This document shows, piece by piece, positions 8,947-15,370 of a stretch of 32,298 nt of DNA (position 1 is its first letter; the number at the start of each line of letters is the position of its first letter). The stretch comes from Candidatus Nomurabacteria bacterium RIFCSPHIGHO2_01_FULL_39_10 (GTDB lineage Bacteria; Patescibacteriota; Minisyncoccia; Phycocordibacterales; UBA9973). The notes below the pieces were generated by a model that saw only the letters and a program-made list of their open reading frames with translations, ran no database searches and was not told the DNA's origin. The stretch covers positions 13,263 to 45,560 of the forward strand of contig MFTJ01000009.1 of the NCBI GenBank assembly GCA_001786805.1, given 5' to 3'. A program made the translations under genes and the position numbers.

Positions 8947-10045
8947 TCGTAAGCGCTGGTTCGGTATAAACCGGCACGATGGTAAACCGCAGACGGCCTA
9001 TTAATTGCCCTTGTTCGGTTTTGACATTCACCTGCCATCTTCCGGGAGCCAGATTTGAAAGCTTGGAGTATGTGCGAAAGCCTCCATCTCGTCCGCCCAC
9101 CACGGATAAGTCCACAACGCTTTTAGTTGCCCATTCATCTTTTGTCTCATTATAGTACTGCCACTCATGCTGTACTGAAAGATCAAGTCCTTTGGGAGAA
9201 AAAATAGAGCTAAATGCATACACCGGCTTGCCCGTTACTTTTTTAAAATCAGGATATAAATTGAAATAATCTCTCCAGCCATGCTTTTCGTACGCAACGA
9301 CCAGATTCCCCTTTTCGTTTCTATACACAGAATGATAAACACCGCCCTCCTTGATTGAAAGCGGAATCGGCGGAATTACATTGGTGAAATACAGTATATT
9401 AACCAAAATAAAAATAATTGTAATTAGCCAGTATATTAAATTTTTGCTTTTAGCAAATTTACCTTTTGTAAAGTAGAATAAAACTTTAATAAAAAGCGCG
9501 ATTAAAATTATGCTGACTAATCCCGAAAATAAAAATATTTCCGCGCCGATTTTACGCAAAAGAACAGGTATGACAAAAATTGAAAACCAGTAAATTGAGA
9601 GGAAGAACAGGCTTATCTGAAAACCAAGCCTGATGTAATGTTTTTTTAAAAATTCATTTCCGATAAAAATTAAAACAAGAAGAGCAATGAAAGGCCACGC
9701 CACCATTATGTCCGCGCTTCGGAAATATAAAACCAAGAAAGCGGAAAAAACTCCGCCAAAAGCGAATTGAAGAATGTTCACATACCAGAAATGCGCTTTG
9801 CTTAAGTTTTCTTTACCCCGCCCTTCTGGGCGAGGCAGGTCGCTAGATTCAGTTTCTTTCAGATGAATTAAGATAATAAAAACCGCGATTATAAAAAGAT
9901 AGCCGGAAATCCAAACATTTTCCCAAAGCGCATCCACACGTCTTAGTGTGAAAGCGTCAAAAATAAACCCAAGAAGAAGGGAAAAAGAAGAAATCGGGCG
10001 TTCAAAACGGGTGTAAAAATTATGAACGGGATGCAGGAAACGCAT
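8927..10045 (-). CDS. Multi-spanning membrane protein with C-terminal DUF2914 domain
   Basis: The 372-residue protein starts with about 225 residues holding roughly seven hydrophobic segments (for example YLFIIAVFIILIHL, WPFIALLVLIFIGNEF and YWLITIIFILVNILYF). An extracytoplasmic-looking domain of about 140 residues follows. It contains the pattern HEWQYYNE...GGFRTYSKLSNLAPGRWQVNV...GQLIGRLRFTIVP, which I recognise as DUF2914 (W/R/S, then PGxWxV, then G-x-L). Function is unknown. A short hairpin repeat at 9816-9835 encodes LPRPEGRG in the first cytoplasmic loop. TATACT lies exactly 6 nt before the ATG, so the gene appears to have its own leaderless promoter. The 3' end overlaps the HAD gene. 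Confidence 0.8.
   Translation of the reverse strand: MRFLHPVHNFYTRFERPISSFSLLLGFIFDAFTLRRVDALWENVWISGYLFIIAVFIILIHLKETESSDLPRPEGRGKENLSKAHFWYVNILQFAFGGVFSAFLVLYFRSADIMVAWPFIALLVLIFIGNEFLKKHYIRLGFQISLFFLSIYWFSIFVIPVLLRKIGAEIFLFSGLVSIILIALFIKVLFYFTKGKFAKSKNLIYWLITIIFILVNILYFTNVIPPIPLSIKEGGVYHSVYRNEKGNLVVAYEKHGWRDYFNLYPDFKKVTGKPVYAFSSIFSPKGLDLSVQHEWQYYNETKDEWATKSVVDLSVVGGRDGGFRTYSKLSNLAPGRWQVNVKTEQGQLIGRLRFTIVPVYTEPALTTMIKLK
9816..9835. repeat. Short hairpin repeat inside the DUF2914 gene
   Basis: CCCCGCCC and GGGCGAGG form an 8-bp stem with one mismatch around a TTCT loop. It is in frame and encodes LPRPEGRG between membrane segments, a low-complexity peptide foreign to the surrounding protein. 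It resembles the other coding-region palindromes in this window. Confidence 0.55.
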
Positions 10046-10051
10046 AATTTA

Positions 10052-10057
10052 AGTATA
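10052..10057 (-). promoter_or_regulatory. -10 box of the DUF2914 membrane-protein gene
   Basis: TATACT on the minus strand, with exactly 6 nt between it and the ATG at 10043-10045. This is the same geometry as for relA, murA, serS, parB and others here. Confidence 0.5.
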
Positions 10058-10079
10058 ACATCATCTAGAAATTTCATCT

Positions 10080-10229
10080 TTATATCAGTAATCTCCCAAT
10101 AACTACGGGATAAAAACCCAATTCTTTGTTTATTTTTTCAGCCAATAATTTTATTGAATTTATATAATCTCGAATAAACATATCTCTTTGGTATTCAGAT
10201 CTCTGTTCTTCATAATCTCTCACTTTCAT
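10080..10229 (-). CDS. Possible 49-residue small protein, unknown
   Basis: The 312-bp gap between the DUF2914 gene and the winged-helix regulator holds one plausible small reading frame. It begins MKVRDYEEQRSEYQRDMF and ends with a hydrophobic GFYPVVIGRLLI tail. The N-terminal half is charged and helical-looking. A stop codon lies in frame shortly upstream of the ATG, so it cannot be longer. It lacks the -10-plus-6 signal seen at neighbouring genes and has no Shine-Dalgarno sequence, so it would depend on read-through from the regulator gene. Upstream of it (10230-10357) I see only the palindrome at 10322-10353 and a 25-codon frame I do not trust. Confidence 0.3.
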   Translation of the reverse strand: MKVRDYEEQRSEYQRDMFIRDYINSIKLLAEKINKELGFYPVVIGRLLI

Positions 10230-10321
10230 ATATAATCGTTTCTTTTAAATTTATTTTTATTGATGATTTTAGCTTTGTCATTTTCATTTTAATATTTTCA
10301 TCTGACTTTCTGCCTACATCT

Positions 10322-10353
10322 ACACCCTTACAAACTCCAGTTTGTAAGGGTGT
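10322..10353. promoter_or_regulatory. Perfect 32-bp palindrome downstream of the winged-helix gene (operator-like)
   Basis: Two perfect 15-bp arms flank a CC centre. The central halves CCTTACAAACTC and CAGTTTGTAAGG match 20 of 24 positions with the palindrome on the promoter side of the same gene (10661-10688). No T-run follows on either strand, so it is a poor terminator; a protein-binding site is the better reading. Confidence 0.55.
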
Positions 10354-10357
10354 GTTA

Positions 10358-10642
10358 TTAAATCTTTTGAAATGACTGCAGGAATTTGACGAAGGTCTTG
10401 CCATACGGAGAAAGCGCGTGTTCCACAAATTTACCGCGATATTTTTTATTCACCAACCCCGCCACAGACAGTCTCCGCGTATGCTCGCCAAGAGTTTTTT
10501 CGTTCGCATCGAGAGCTGTAACAATATCATCCAGTGTTGCCCCATCATTGCCAGCAATAAATAACAAAATTCTGATCCGATGATGATTAGCCATCCCCTT
10601 CAAGTGCCGCTCCATTTGTTTCGCTGTTTTTATTTTTGCCAT
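10358..10642 (-). CDS. ArsR-like winged-helix transcriptional regulator
   Basis: I start this gene at the ATG at 10640-10642 (94 residues) rather than the upstream in-frame ATG at 10660. A consensus promoter, TTGAGA-N16-TATAAT, ends exactly 6 nt before 10642, so transcription should begin at that ATG. The protein has a basic N-terminus, then MANHHRIRILLFIAGNDGATLDDIVTAL and a recognition region EKTLGEHTRRLSVAGLVN, with a wing at KKYRGKFVEHALSPYG. This is the ArsR-type winged helix. No metal-binding Cys cluster is visible, so the ligand is unknown. The promoter overlaps a palindrome whose near-copy lies 4 bp past the stop codon, which points to autoregulation. Confidence 0.82.
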   Translation of the reverse strand: MAKIKTAKQMERHLKGMANHHRIRILLFIAGNDGATLDDIVTALDANEKTLGEHTRRLSVAGLVNKKYRGKFVEHALSPYGKTFVKFLQSFQKI

Positions 10643-10648
10643 AGTTCT

Positions 10649-10688
10649 ATTATACGCCATATCCTTACATTCTCAAGTTTATAAGGAT
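10649..10688 (-). promoter_or_regulatory. Promoter and overlapping palindromic operator of the winged-helix gene
   Basis: The -10 TATAAT is at 10649-10654 and the -35 TTGAGA at 10671-10676, with a 16-bp spacer. A palindrome at 10661-10688 (perfect 7-bp outer arms, ATCCTTA and TAAGGAT) covers the -35 and half the spacer. A bound dimer would block RNA polymerase. Its centre matches the downstream palindrome at 10322-10353. Confidence 0.65.
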
Positions 10689-10731
10689 GTTATTGTGTTG
10701 GTCTACCTCTTTCTATATTATATCAAAAATC

Positions 10732-10760
10732 TAGTTTTTTAGTAAAATTTATGCTATAAA
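10732..10760 (+). promoter_or_regulatory. Possible tRNA-Gln promoter
   Basis: TATAAA at 10755-10760 lies 18 nt before the mature tRNA 5' end, with a weak -35-like TAGTTT at 10732-10737 and a 17-bp spacer. Only the -10 is convincing. Confidence 0.35.
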
Positions 10761-10778
10761 TTAAGTGTTTTCAGATAT

Positions 10779-10852
10779 TGGGAGGTCGTCTAACGGTAGG
10801 ACCGTAGCCTTTGAAGCTATTAATTTTGGTTCGATTCCAAACCTCCCAGCCA
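10779..10852 (+). tRNA. tRNA-Gln (anticodon TTG), CCA encoded
   Basis: The cloverleaf folds cleanly. The acceptor stem is TGGGAGG with CCTCCCA, the D-arm GTC...GAC, and the anticodon stem GTAGC/GCTAT with loop CTTTGAA, giving anticodon TTG. The T-arm is TTTGG/CCAAA around TTCGATT, followed by discriminator G and a genome-encoded CCA. Anticodon TTG reads CAA (and CAG by wobble), i.e. glutamine. Confidence 0.95.
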
Positions 10853-10868
10853 AATACACAATACAAAA

Positions 10869-11939
10869 CTATTTTTTGCCGAGAATTTTTACCAGCGCAA
10901 GTTCTAGCGGCAGTTCGGAGATGAAGGCATTATCTATGTTTTGATAGGCTTCAAGAAGGATGGCGAGCGCGGGAGAGCGGAGCATTCCTGCGGTGTCGGC
11001 TTTAACTAAGCCTTGCAGAAATTCTAAATCAGCTTCTGATAAATCCCCTGCCATGGATTCTTTTAATTTTGGCGCGTAGCGCAAGATTATTGCCATGCGG
11101 AATTTAGTGACTATTAGTTTCAGATACAATTTCATATCCAGATTTTCTTCGGATGCTTTACGAACAGCAGAAATTCCTTTCTCTATATTTTTTTCGGCGA
11201 TGGCGGAAATAAAATCATTCACCAAAATTGTTTTCGGCGCGCCGGTGATTTTTTCTACATCTTCTCTAGTGATTTTTTTAGACTTCTCCCCAACCCTCCC
11301 CTTACTAAGGGGAGGGTGAAAGAAGTTCAAAACTTTTTGCAGTTCACCCAGCGCGTCGCGGAATGAACCATCAGCCAAAATGGCCAGAAGTTCCGCCGAA
11401 CCGCCGTCTAAATCAAAACCTTCTTCCTTGGCGACGTCAATCAGCATTTTTCGGCAGACTGCGTCGGAAGCTTTTTTAAATGTGAAAACTTGGCAGCGGG
11501 AAATTATTGTTTCTGGAACTTTTTGCAGCTCGGTCGTAGCTAAAATAAAGATGACATGCTTCGGCGGCTCTTCAAGAGTTTTTAAGAGCGCTCCCCAAGC
11601 GTCCTTTGAAAGCATATGCACTTCGTCTATTATGTATGTTTTAAACTTAGAGTCGAACGGTAGAACTCTCACTGCCTCTCGCAACTCTTTTATATTTTCA
11701 ATTCCTCTGTTTGACGCGGCATCTATCTCATACATGTCGTTTGCCGATACGCCGATACTGGCGGCGAAAATACGCGCCACAGAAGTCTTGCCTGTCCCCC
11801 GCGAGCCGACAAAAAGGTAAGCGTGGGAGACTTTATTTGTCTTTACAGAACTCTCCAAAACATCCACAATATGGTCCTGTCCCAAGACTTCCTTGAATGT
11901 TTTCGGGCGGTATTTTCTATATAATGCTAAATCGTGCAT
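10869..11939 (-). CDS. dnaX: DNA polymerase III gamma/tau subunit, short form without zinc module
   Basis: DnaX is the ATPase of the clamp loader that places the sliding clamp on primed DNA. Residues 4-20 (LALYRKYRPKTFKEVLGQ) are the hallmark N-terminus. Walker A GSRGTGKT is at 45-52, Walker B IIDEVHML at 103-110 and the sensor/arginine-finger SRC at 147-149. At 356 residues it stops after the collar domain and has no tau-type C-terminal extension. The four-Cys zinc module that normally follows Walker A is absent: RIFAASIG runs straight into YEIDAASNRG. Residues ~207-220 (HPPLSKGRVGEK) come from a palindromic repeat inserted between domains II and III. A -10 TAAAAT sits 6 nt before the ATG. 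Confidence 0.95.
   Translation of the reverse strand: MHDLALYRKYRPKTFKEVLGQDHIVDVLESSVKTNKVSHAYLFVGSRGTGKTSVARIFAASIGVSANDMYEIDAASNRGIENIKELREAVRVLPFDSKFKTYIIDEVHMLSKDAWGALLKTLEEPPKHVIFILATTELQKVPETIISRCQVFTFKKASDAVCRKMLIDVAKEEGFDLDGGSAELLAILADGSFRDALGELQKVLNFFHPPLSKGRVGEKSKKITREDVEKITGAPKTILVNDFISAIAEKNIEKGISAVRKASEENLDMKLYLKLIVTKFRMAIILRYAPKLKESMAGDLSEADLEFLQGLVKADTAGMLRSPALAILLEAYQNIDNAFISELPLELALVKILGKK
11286..11318. repeat. CCCTCCCC/GGGGAGGG palindromic repeat inside dnaX
   Basis: The core 11293-11317 has 12-bp perfect arms (ACCCTCCCCTTA and TAAGGGGAGGGT) around one base, preceded by CTCCCCA. It is a variant of the repeat at 12199-12233, 15311-15362 and 27612-27649. It is in frame and adds about 13 residues to DnaX. 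Confidence 0.75.
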
Positions 11940-11945
11940 GCGGGC

Positions 11946-11951
11946 ATTTTA
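11946..11951 (-). promoter_or_regulatory. -10 box of dnaX
   Basis: TAAAAT on the minus strand with exactly 6 nt (GCCCGC) before the dnaX ATG, implying a leaderless transcript. No good -35 is visible. Confidence 0.45.
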
Positions 11952-11978
11952 CCATAAAACTCTTTCTTGGCATACTTT

Positions 11979-13013
11979 TTATAAAGCAATAAATTCTCTA
12001 ACAATTTCTTCTACTTGGCTAGCGTTTTCTGTTTCCATTAATTTCATTCGTAACTCTTTTGCTCCATCAAAGCCGTTCACATACGCTTTGTAATGCTTTT
12101 TCATTGTGGCAAAATTCTTTCCGCCGGCTGGCGGACCACCGAGCATTTTTTCAAAAAGCTTTGTGTGTTCTACCATGACTTCCAGTTTGTGTTTTACCCC
12201 CTCTCCTTTATAAGGAGAGGGCTGGGGTGAGGTGTGTTTAGCGAATAGCCAAGGATTCCCAAAAATTGCTCTGCCCAGCATCACTCCATCGCAGCCAGTT
12301 TCAAGACACTTCCTCCTTGCGTCGTCAGTGCTTACAATATCTCCATTTCCTAAAATTAAAGTATCTACCCCCATCTCATCGCGAATTTCCACAATTCTTT
12401 TCATTAAGTCCCAATGGGCAGGTACATCAGACATTTCTTTTCGAGTGCGTAAATGGACGGTAAGAGCCGCTAAATTTTCTCCAAGTAAAGTTTTTATCCA
12501 CTCTTCATCTAATAAATAATTTTCATTTTTACTTGCCCGTCCGAAGCTTTTGGGCGTAGGTGGGTTGTATCCAATACGAGTTTTCACCGAAATAGGCAAT
12601 CCGCCTCCGCTTTCTATCGCTGCTCGAATCACTTCTCGTGCCAGTTTTGGATTTTTTATCATTGCCGCGCCGGAGCATTGTTTTTCTACCGCCTTGTCCG
12701 GACAGCCCATATTTATATCTATGCCATCGAAACCAAACTCACGGCAGAGGGCGGATGCTGTCCTAATATTTTCTACATTTGAACCGAATACTTGCGCCAC
12801 TATCGGTCTTTCGTTTTCGCCGTACTTGAGGTCAATTAAAAGTTTCTCTCGCGCTATAGAATGAGCAAGTCCATCGGCAGACACAAATTCCGTCCAAAAA
12901 ATATCCGGTTTTCCATATTTTGCGATGATTTGCCGAAAAGCGCAGTCGGTGACATCAGCCATCGGCGCCAGACAGAGAATTGGTTTTTTAAGTTTTTGCC
13001 AAAAGTTTTTCAT
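11979..13013 (-). CDS. dus: tRNA-dihydrouridine synthase (DusB-like)
   Basis: Dus enzymes use FMN and NADPH to reduce specific uridines in tRNA to dihydrouridine. The 344-residue protein shows the FMN-barrel signatures LCLAPMADVTDCAFR (residues 13-27), QVFGSN, DGIDINMGCPDKAV with the catalytic Cys at 104, SVKTRIGY, LILGNGDI and GCDGVMLGRAIFGNPWLF. Three peptides encoded by palindromic elements interrupt it: PPTPKSFGRAS (~151-161), TSPQPSPYKGEG (~261-272) and GGPPAGG (~292-298). The ftsQ stop lies 101 bp upstream, and the gap between them is a long inverted repeat (13019-13112). The family is clear; the exact target uridine is not. Confidence 0.94.
   Translation of the reverse strand: MKNFWQKLKKPILCLAPMADVTDCAFRQIIAKYGKPDIFWTEFVSADGLAHSIAREKLLIDLKYGENERPIVAQVFGSNVENIRTASALCREFGFDGIDINMGCPDKAVEKQCSGAAMIKNPKLAREVIRAAIESGGGLPISVKTRIGYNPPTPKSFGRASKNENYLLDEEWIKTLLGENLAALTVHLRTRKEMSDVPAHWDLMKRIVEIRDEMGVDTLILGNGDIVSTDDARRKCLETGCDGVMLGRAIFGNPWLFAKHTSPQPSPYKGEGVKHKLEVMVEHTKLFEKMLGGPPAGGKNFATMKKHYKAYVNGFDGAKELRMKLMETENASQVEEIVREFIAL
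12120..12135. repeat. TCCGCC/GGCGGA palindrome inside dus
   Basis: A near-perfect 16-bp palindrome, TCCGCCGGCTGGCGGA, encoding Pro-Pro-Ala-Gly-Gly in frame. It differs at one base from the perfect copy in miaA. Confidence 0.6.
12199..12233. repeat. CTCTCCTT/AAGGAGAG palindromic repeat inside dus
   Basis: The core 12199-12221 pairs CCCTCTCCTT with AAGGAGAGGG around TAT, followed by CTGGGGTGAGGTG. Reversed, it matches the copies at 15311-15362 and 27612-27649. It is in frame, encoding TSPQPSPYKGEG. Confidence 0.75.
12535..12555. repeat. Short hairpin with AAGCTT core inside dus
   Basis: GCCC and GGGC bracket a CCGAAGCTTTTGG inner palindrome. It is in frame and encodes TPKSFGRA. The AAGCTT core links it loosely to the elements at 18161-18188 and 21237-21266. 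This is a weaker call. Confidence 0.4.
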
Positions 13014-13018
13014 AATTC

Positions 13019-13112
13019 AAGACAAGACGCAAAGAATTTCTTGAAACTGCGCCCTCGAAGTCTTAAGGACAGGGGACCCACACGTTTCTTAAAATTCTTT
13101 GCGTCTTGTCTT
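13019..13112. repeat. Long inverted repeat filling the ftsQ-dus gap
   Basis: A 21-bp perfect stem (13019-13039 with 13092-13112, containing CAAGACGCAAAGAATTT) continues, after a 3/3 internal mismatch, into a 5-bp stem (13043-13047 with 13084-13088). The 36-nt apical region can itself fold as CCCT...GTC/GAC...AGGG. It occupies nearly all the 101 bp between the ftsQ stop and the dus start and carries no T-run. It could be a MITE-like element or a structured RNA in the operon mRNA. Confidence 0.7.
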
Positions 13113-13114
13113 TC

Positions 13115-13954
13115 TTAGCGGAATTTAAAATATACCTTATTCCCAAACCTTAGGTCAATGTATTCCAAAGACGCGTATTTATTTTTGAAATTTGATTTCA
13201 TAGGTTCGGTGGAAAGCGCCACTTGTAGATTTTCCGCCACCGTTTCAAAATCAGCATCAGCTTTAAAAACTATCTCCGGTTTTGTTGACAACGAATTTTC
13301 CGGAGAAAGCAACATCTTGATATTTTTATTCTCTCCTATAAAAAAAGCCGCCGGTTTTAATCCCATAACTTCCGATGTTTTTTTAAATGAAATTAATTTA
13401 TCAAAATTCACTTGAGACAAATCGGCTCCATAGAATTTAAAATAAACTTCTCCGGAAAAATAAGGAGATTCGTCAAACATATAACCGGAGCTGTCCAGAA
13501 AATTGCATTTTGGTTTCTCCTCGCTTTCTCCCTCCGGCGGAGTATTTCCGCACCATACATATGATGCCACTCTTTCAGTCACGGCAATTTCCAAAGTTTT
13601 TGTGTCTTTTAAAGAAAGATTTATATCTTTTAGCCTCTTCAATTCCTTCCTTAATTCATTCTCTATGTCGCTTTTCGGATAAAGCAGTATGTTTGTCTTT
13701 GGAAAGAACCAAAGATATTTTTCCGCAATCTTTTTTTCCGCAATCTTTTTTATTGCTTCGGCTTCCAGAAATTTATTGCCGGTTATTGTTACCGTATTGA
13801 TATTCAAACTAAAAATGCGCGAAATATAAACTAGTCCTCCAAAAACAAGGGCAATTACTGTAAGAGAAAGGAAAATTTTTAACAAGACAACTCTTTGTCT
13901 TTGCTTTTTTAGCCCTAAAAGACGCGGAGAATTTAAAACGTCTCGTTTTTTCAT
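13115..13954 (-). CDS. ftsQ: Cell division protein FtsQ/DivIB
   Basis: FtsQ/DivIB is a bitopic membrane protein linking early and late divisome proteins. The 279 residues fit: a basic cytoplasmic tail (about 22 residues), one transmembrane helix (VVLLKIFLSLTVIALVFGGL), then a POTRA domain with the signature FSLNINTVTITGNKFL and YPKSDIENELRKELKRLKDI. A beta domain with TLEIAVTERVASYVWCG and a FtsQ-like end follow. KKIAEKKIAEK is a small internal duplication. GNTPPEGESEE (around 13531-13545) sits where a weak GGCGGAG repeat occurs and may be repeat-derived. It lies 5 bp downstream of serS on the same strand and is probably co-transcribed with it. Confidence is good because topology and POTRA agree. 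Confidence 0.85.
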   Translation of the reverse strand: MKKRDVLNSPRLLGLKKQRQRVVLLKIFLSLTVIALVFGGLVYISRIFSLNINTVTITGNKFLEAEAIKKIAEKKIAEKYLWFFPKTNILLYPKSDIENELRKELKRLKDINLSLKDTKTLEIAVTERVASYVWCGNTPPEGESEEKPKCNFLDSSGYMFDESPYFSGEVYFKFYGADLSQVNFDKLISFKKTSEVMGLKPAAFFIGENKNIKMLLSPENSLSTKPEIVFKADADFETVAENLQVALSTEPMKSNFKNKYASLEYIDLRFGNKVYFKFR

Positions 13955-13959
13955 CTTAT

Positions 13960-15270
13960 TTATTTTATGAATTCTTTCCCTCCCATGTATTTTTTAAGAA
14001 CTTCGGGAATTTTTATGGAACCGTCTGCTTGCTGATAGTTTTCAATGATGGCAATCAACATTCTGCCTATGGCGACAACTGTGGCATCGTTCATATGCAC
14101 AGGCTCAATTTTCCCGTCGGCTCTGCGCACTCGAGTATTTAGTCGACGAGACTGAAATCCGCCGGTGGAATCCGAACTGTGAGTTTCCCTGTATTTATTT
14201 TGTCCGGGCATCCATGTTTCCACATCAATTTGCCTATTATCCGGAAAACCCATGTCCCCAGTAGAGACAGCCACGATTTGATACGGAAGTTTTAAAAGCT
14301 GTAGGACATATTCTTGAATTGCCACCAAGAAATTTTGCTCCTGCATGGAATTTTCTGGCAGAGAGAAAACTTCCATTTCCAGCTTATCAAACTGATGCTG
14401 GCGCAGAATTCCGTTTGTGTCCTTGCCGGCCGCTCCGGCTTCCCTTCTAAAAGCGGTTGAATATCCCGCGTAGCGTATCGGCAGGTCTTTCTCTTCAAAA
14501 ATTTTATTCATATGCATTGAACCCAAAGTGTGTTCGGCGCTGCCGATGAGCATCAGGTCATCGTTTGGAAACATATAATGATCTTCGGGAGTCATATAGC
14601 GCGCCATTTTTACCTGCACCAGCGGGCGGATAAAAACCGGAGGTATCACGGGCAAGAAAACCGAAGGGTTTACGGAAATATTCGCGTCTTTTGCGATTTT
14701 CTCCAGTGTTTCCTTGTTTGTTAAAATTTCCAAACACATTTGTATTAAAGCAAACTGCATTATCACCAAGTCGCCTTTTAGGTATGAATATCTTGCTCCA
14801 GAAATTTCGCCGGCTGTATCTGTGTCAATTATCCCCAAAGCTTTTCCAATTTCGTAATGTTCTTTTGGGGTAAAAGAAAATTGCGGTTTGTCTCCGGAGC
14901 TTCGCAGTACTTTGTTTGCGGTTTCATCGTTACCTTCGGGCGTGTCTACAGACGGGATGTTTGGTATTTTGAGCATCATCTTCTGCCATTCTTCTATTAC
15001 TTTCTTCAAGTTTTCTTCTTTTGATTTTATTTCTTCCTTGACCACCCGCATCTCTTCAATTAGCTGAATTTTCAGCGCAGGATTTTGGTCGCGGACTATG
15101 TTATTGGAAACTTTGTTTACCTCCGCGCGCAGAGCCTCTATTTCTTTGAGAAGCCTCAGGCGCTCATCATCAAGAATAATCAGCTTCTCTATATCAATCT
15201 TCACGCGCTTCTTTTCCGCCCCCGCCTGCACGATGTCTTTGTTTTCACGAATGAATTTTATGTCTAGCAT
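13960..15270 (-). CDS. serS: Seryl-tRNA synthetase
   Basis: SerS charges tRNA-Ser. The 436-residue protein has the N-terminal antiparallel coiled coil (about residues 25-105, rich in E, K and L), the class II core with motif 2 FRREAGAAGKDTNGILRQHQFDKLE, and motif 3 around LNTRVRRADGKIEPVHMNDATVVAIGRMLIAIIEN. The sequence QIDVETWMPGQNKYRETHS and SSDSTGGFQSRRL are typical of bacterial SerRS. TATAAT lies exactly 6 nt before the ATG, implying a leaderless transcript. The gene is divergent from dprA. Confidence 0.97.
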   Translation of the reverse strand: MLDIKFIRENKDIVQAGAEKKRVKIDIEKLIILDDERLRLLKEIEALRAEVNKVSNNIVRDQNPALKIQLIEEMRVVKEEIKSKEENLKKVIEEWQKMMLKIPNIPSVDTPEGNDETANKVLRSSGDKPQFSFTPKEHYEIGKALGIIDTDTAGEISGARYSYLKGDLVIMQFALIQMCLEILTNKETLEKIAKDANISVNPSVFLPVIPPVFIRPLVQVKMARYMTPEDHYMFPNDDLMLIGSAEHTLGSMHMNKIFEEKDLPIRYAGYSTAFRREAGAAGKDTNGILRQHQFDKLEMEVFSLPENSMQEQNFLVAIQEYVLQLLKLPYQIVAVSTGDMGFPDNRQIDVETWMPGQNKYRETHSSDSTGGFQSRRLNTRVRRADGKIEPVHMNDATVVAIGRMLIAIIENYQQADGSIKIPEVLKKYMGGKEFIK

Positions 15271-15271
15271 A

Positions 15272-15300
15272 TTTATATTATATATGAAAGTTGTTATAAT
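15272..15300. promoter_or_regulatory. Divergent serS and dprA promoters
   Basis: On the minus strand TATAAT (15277-15282) lies 6 nt before the serS ATG. On the plus strand TTTATA-N17-TATAAT (15272-15277 and 15295-15300) points to dprA. The dprA -35 overlaps the serS -10, so the two promoters compete. Confidence 0.5.
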
Positions 15301-15310
15301 TACAAAAGAA

Positions 15311-15362
15311 CCTCACCCTAGCCCTCTCCTTGTCAAGGAGAGGGTGCCAAAGGCGGGTGAGG
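15311..15362. repeat. Full-length CTCTCCTT/AAGGAGAG repeat in the dprA leader
   Basis: Outer arms CCTCACCC and GGGTGAGG (15311-15318, 15355-15362) enclose the core palindrome 15322-15344 (CCCTCTCCTT with AAGGAGAGGG). This is the most complete copy of the family. Its right end supplies GAGGTGA, a perfect Shine-Dalgarno match, 5 nt before the dprA ATG. Confidence 0.8.
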
Positions 15363-15370
15363 TGAATTTT

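Noticed and set aside
10322..10353. Reading the downstream palindrome as a transcription terminator
   Set aside because: No T-run follows on either strand, and its sequence matches the promoter-side palindrome, which fits a binding site better.
10210..10428. 72-residue minus-strand frame overlapping the winged-helix gene
   Set aside because: Its first half is an out-of-frame read of the regulator gene and it runs through the palindrome; no promoter or family resemblance.
15098..15283. Upstream extension of dprA to 15098
   Set aside because: The added 62 codons are the reverse complement of the serS coding region; DprA homology begins near 15371.
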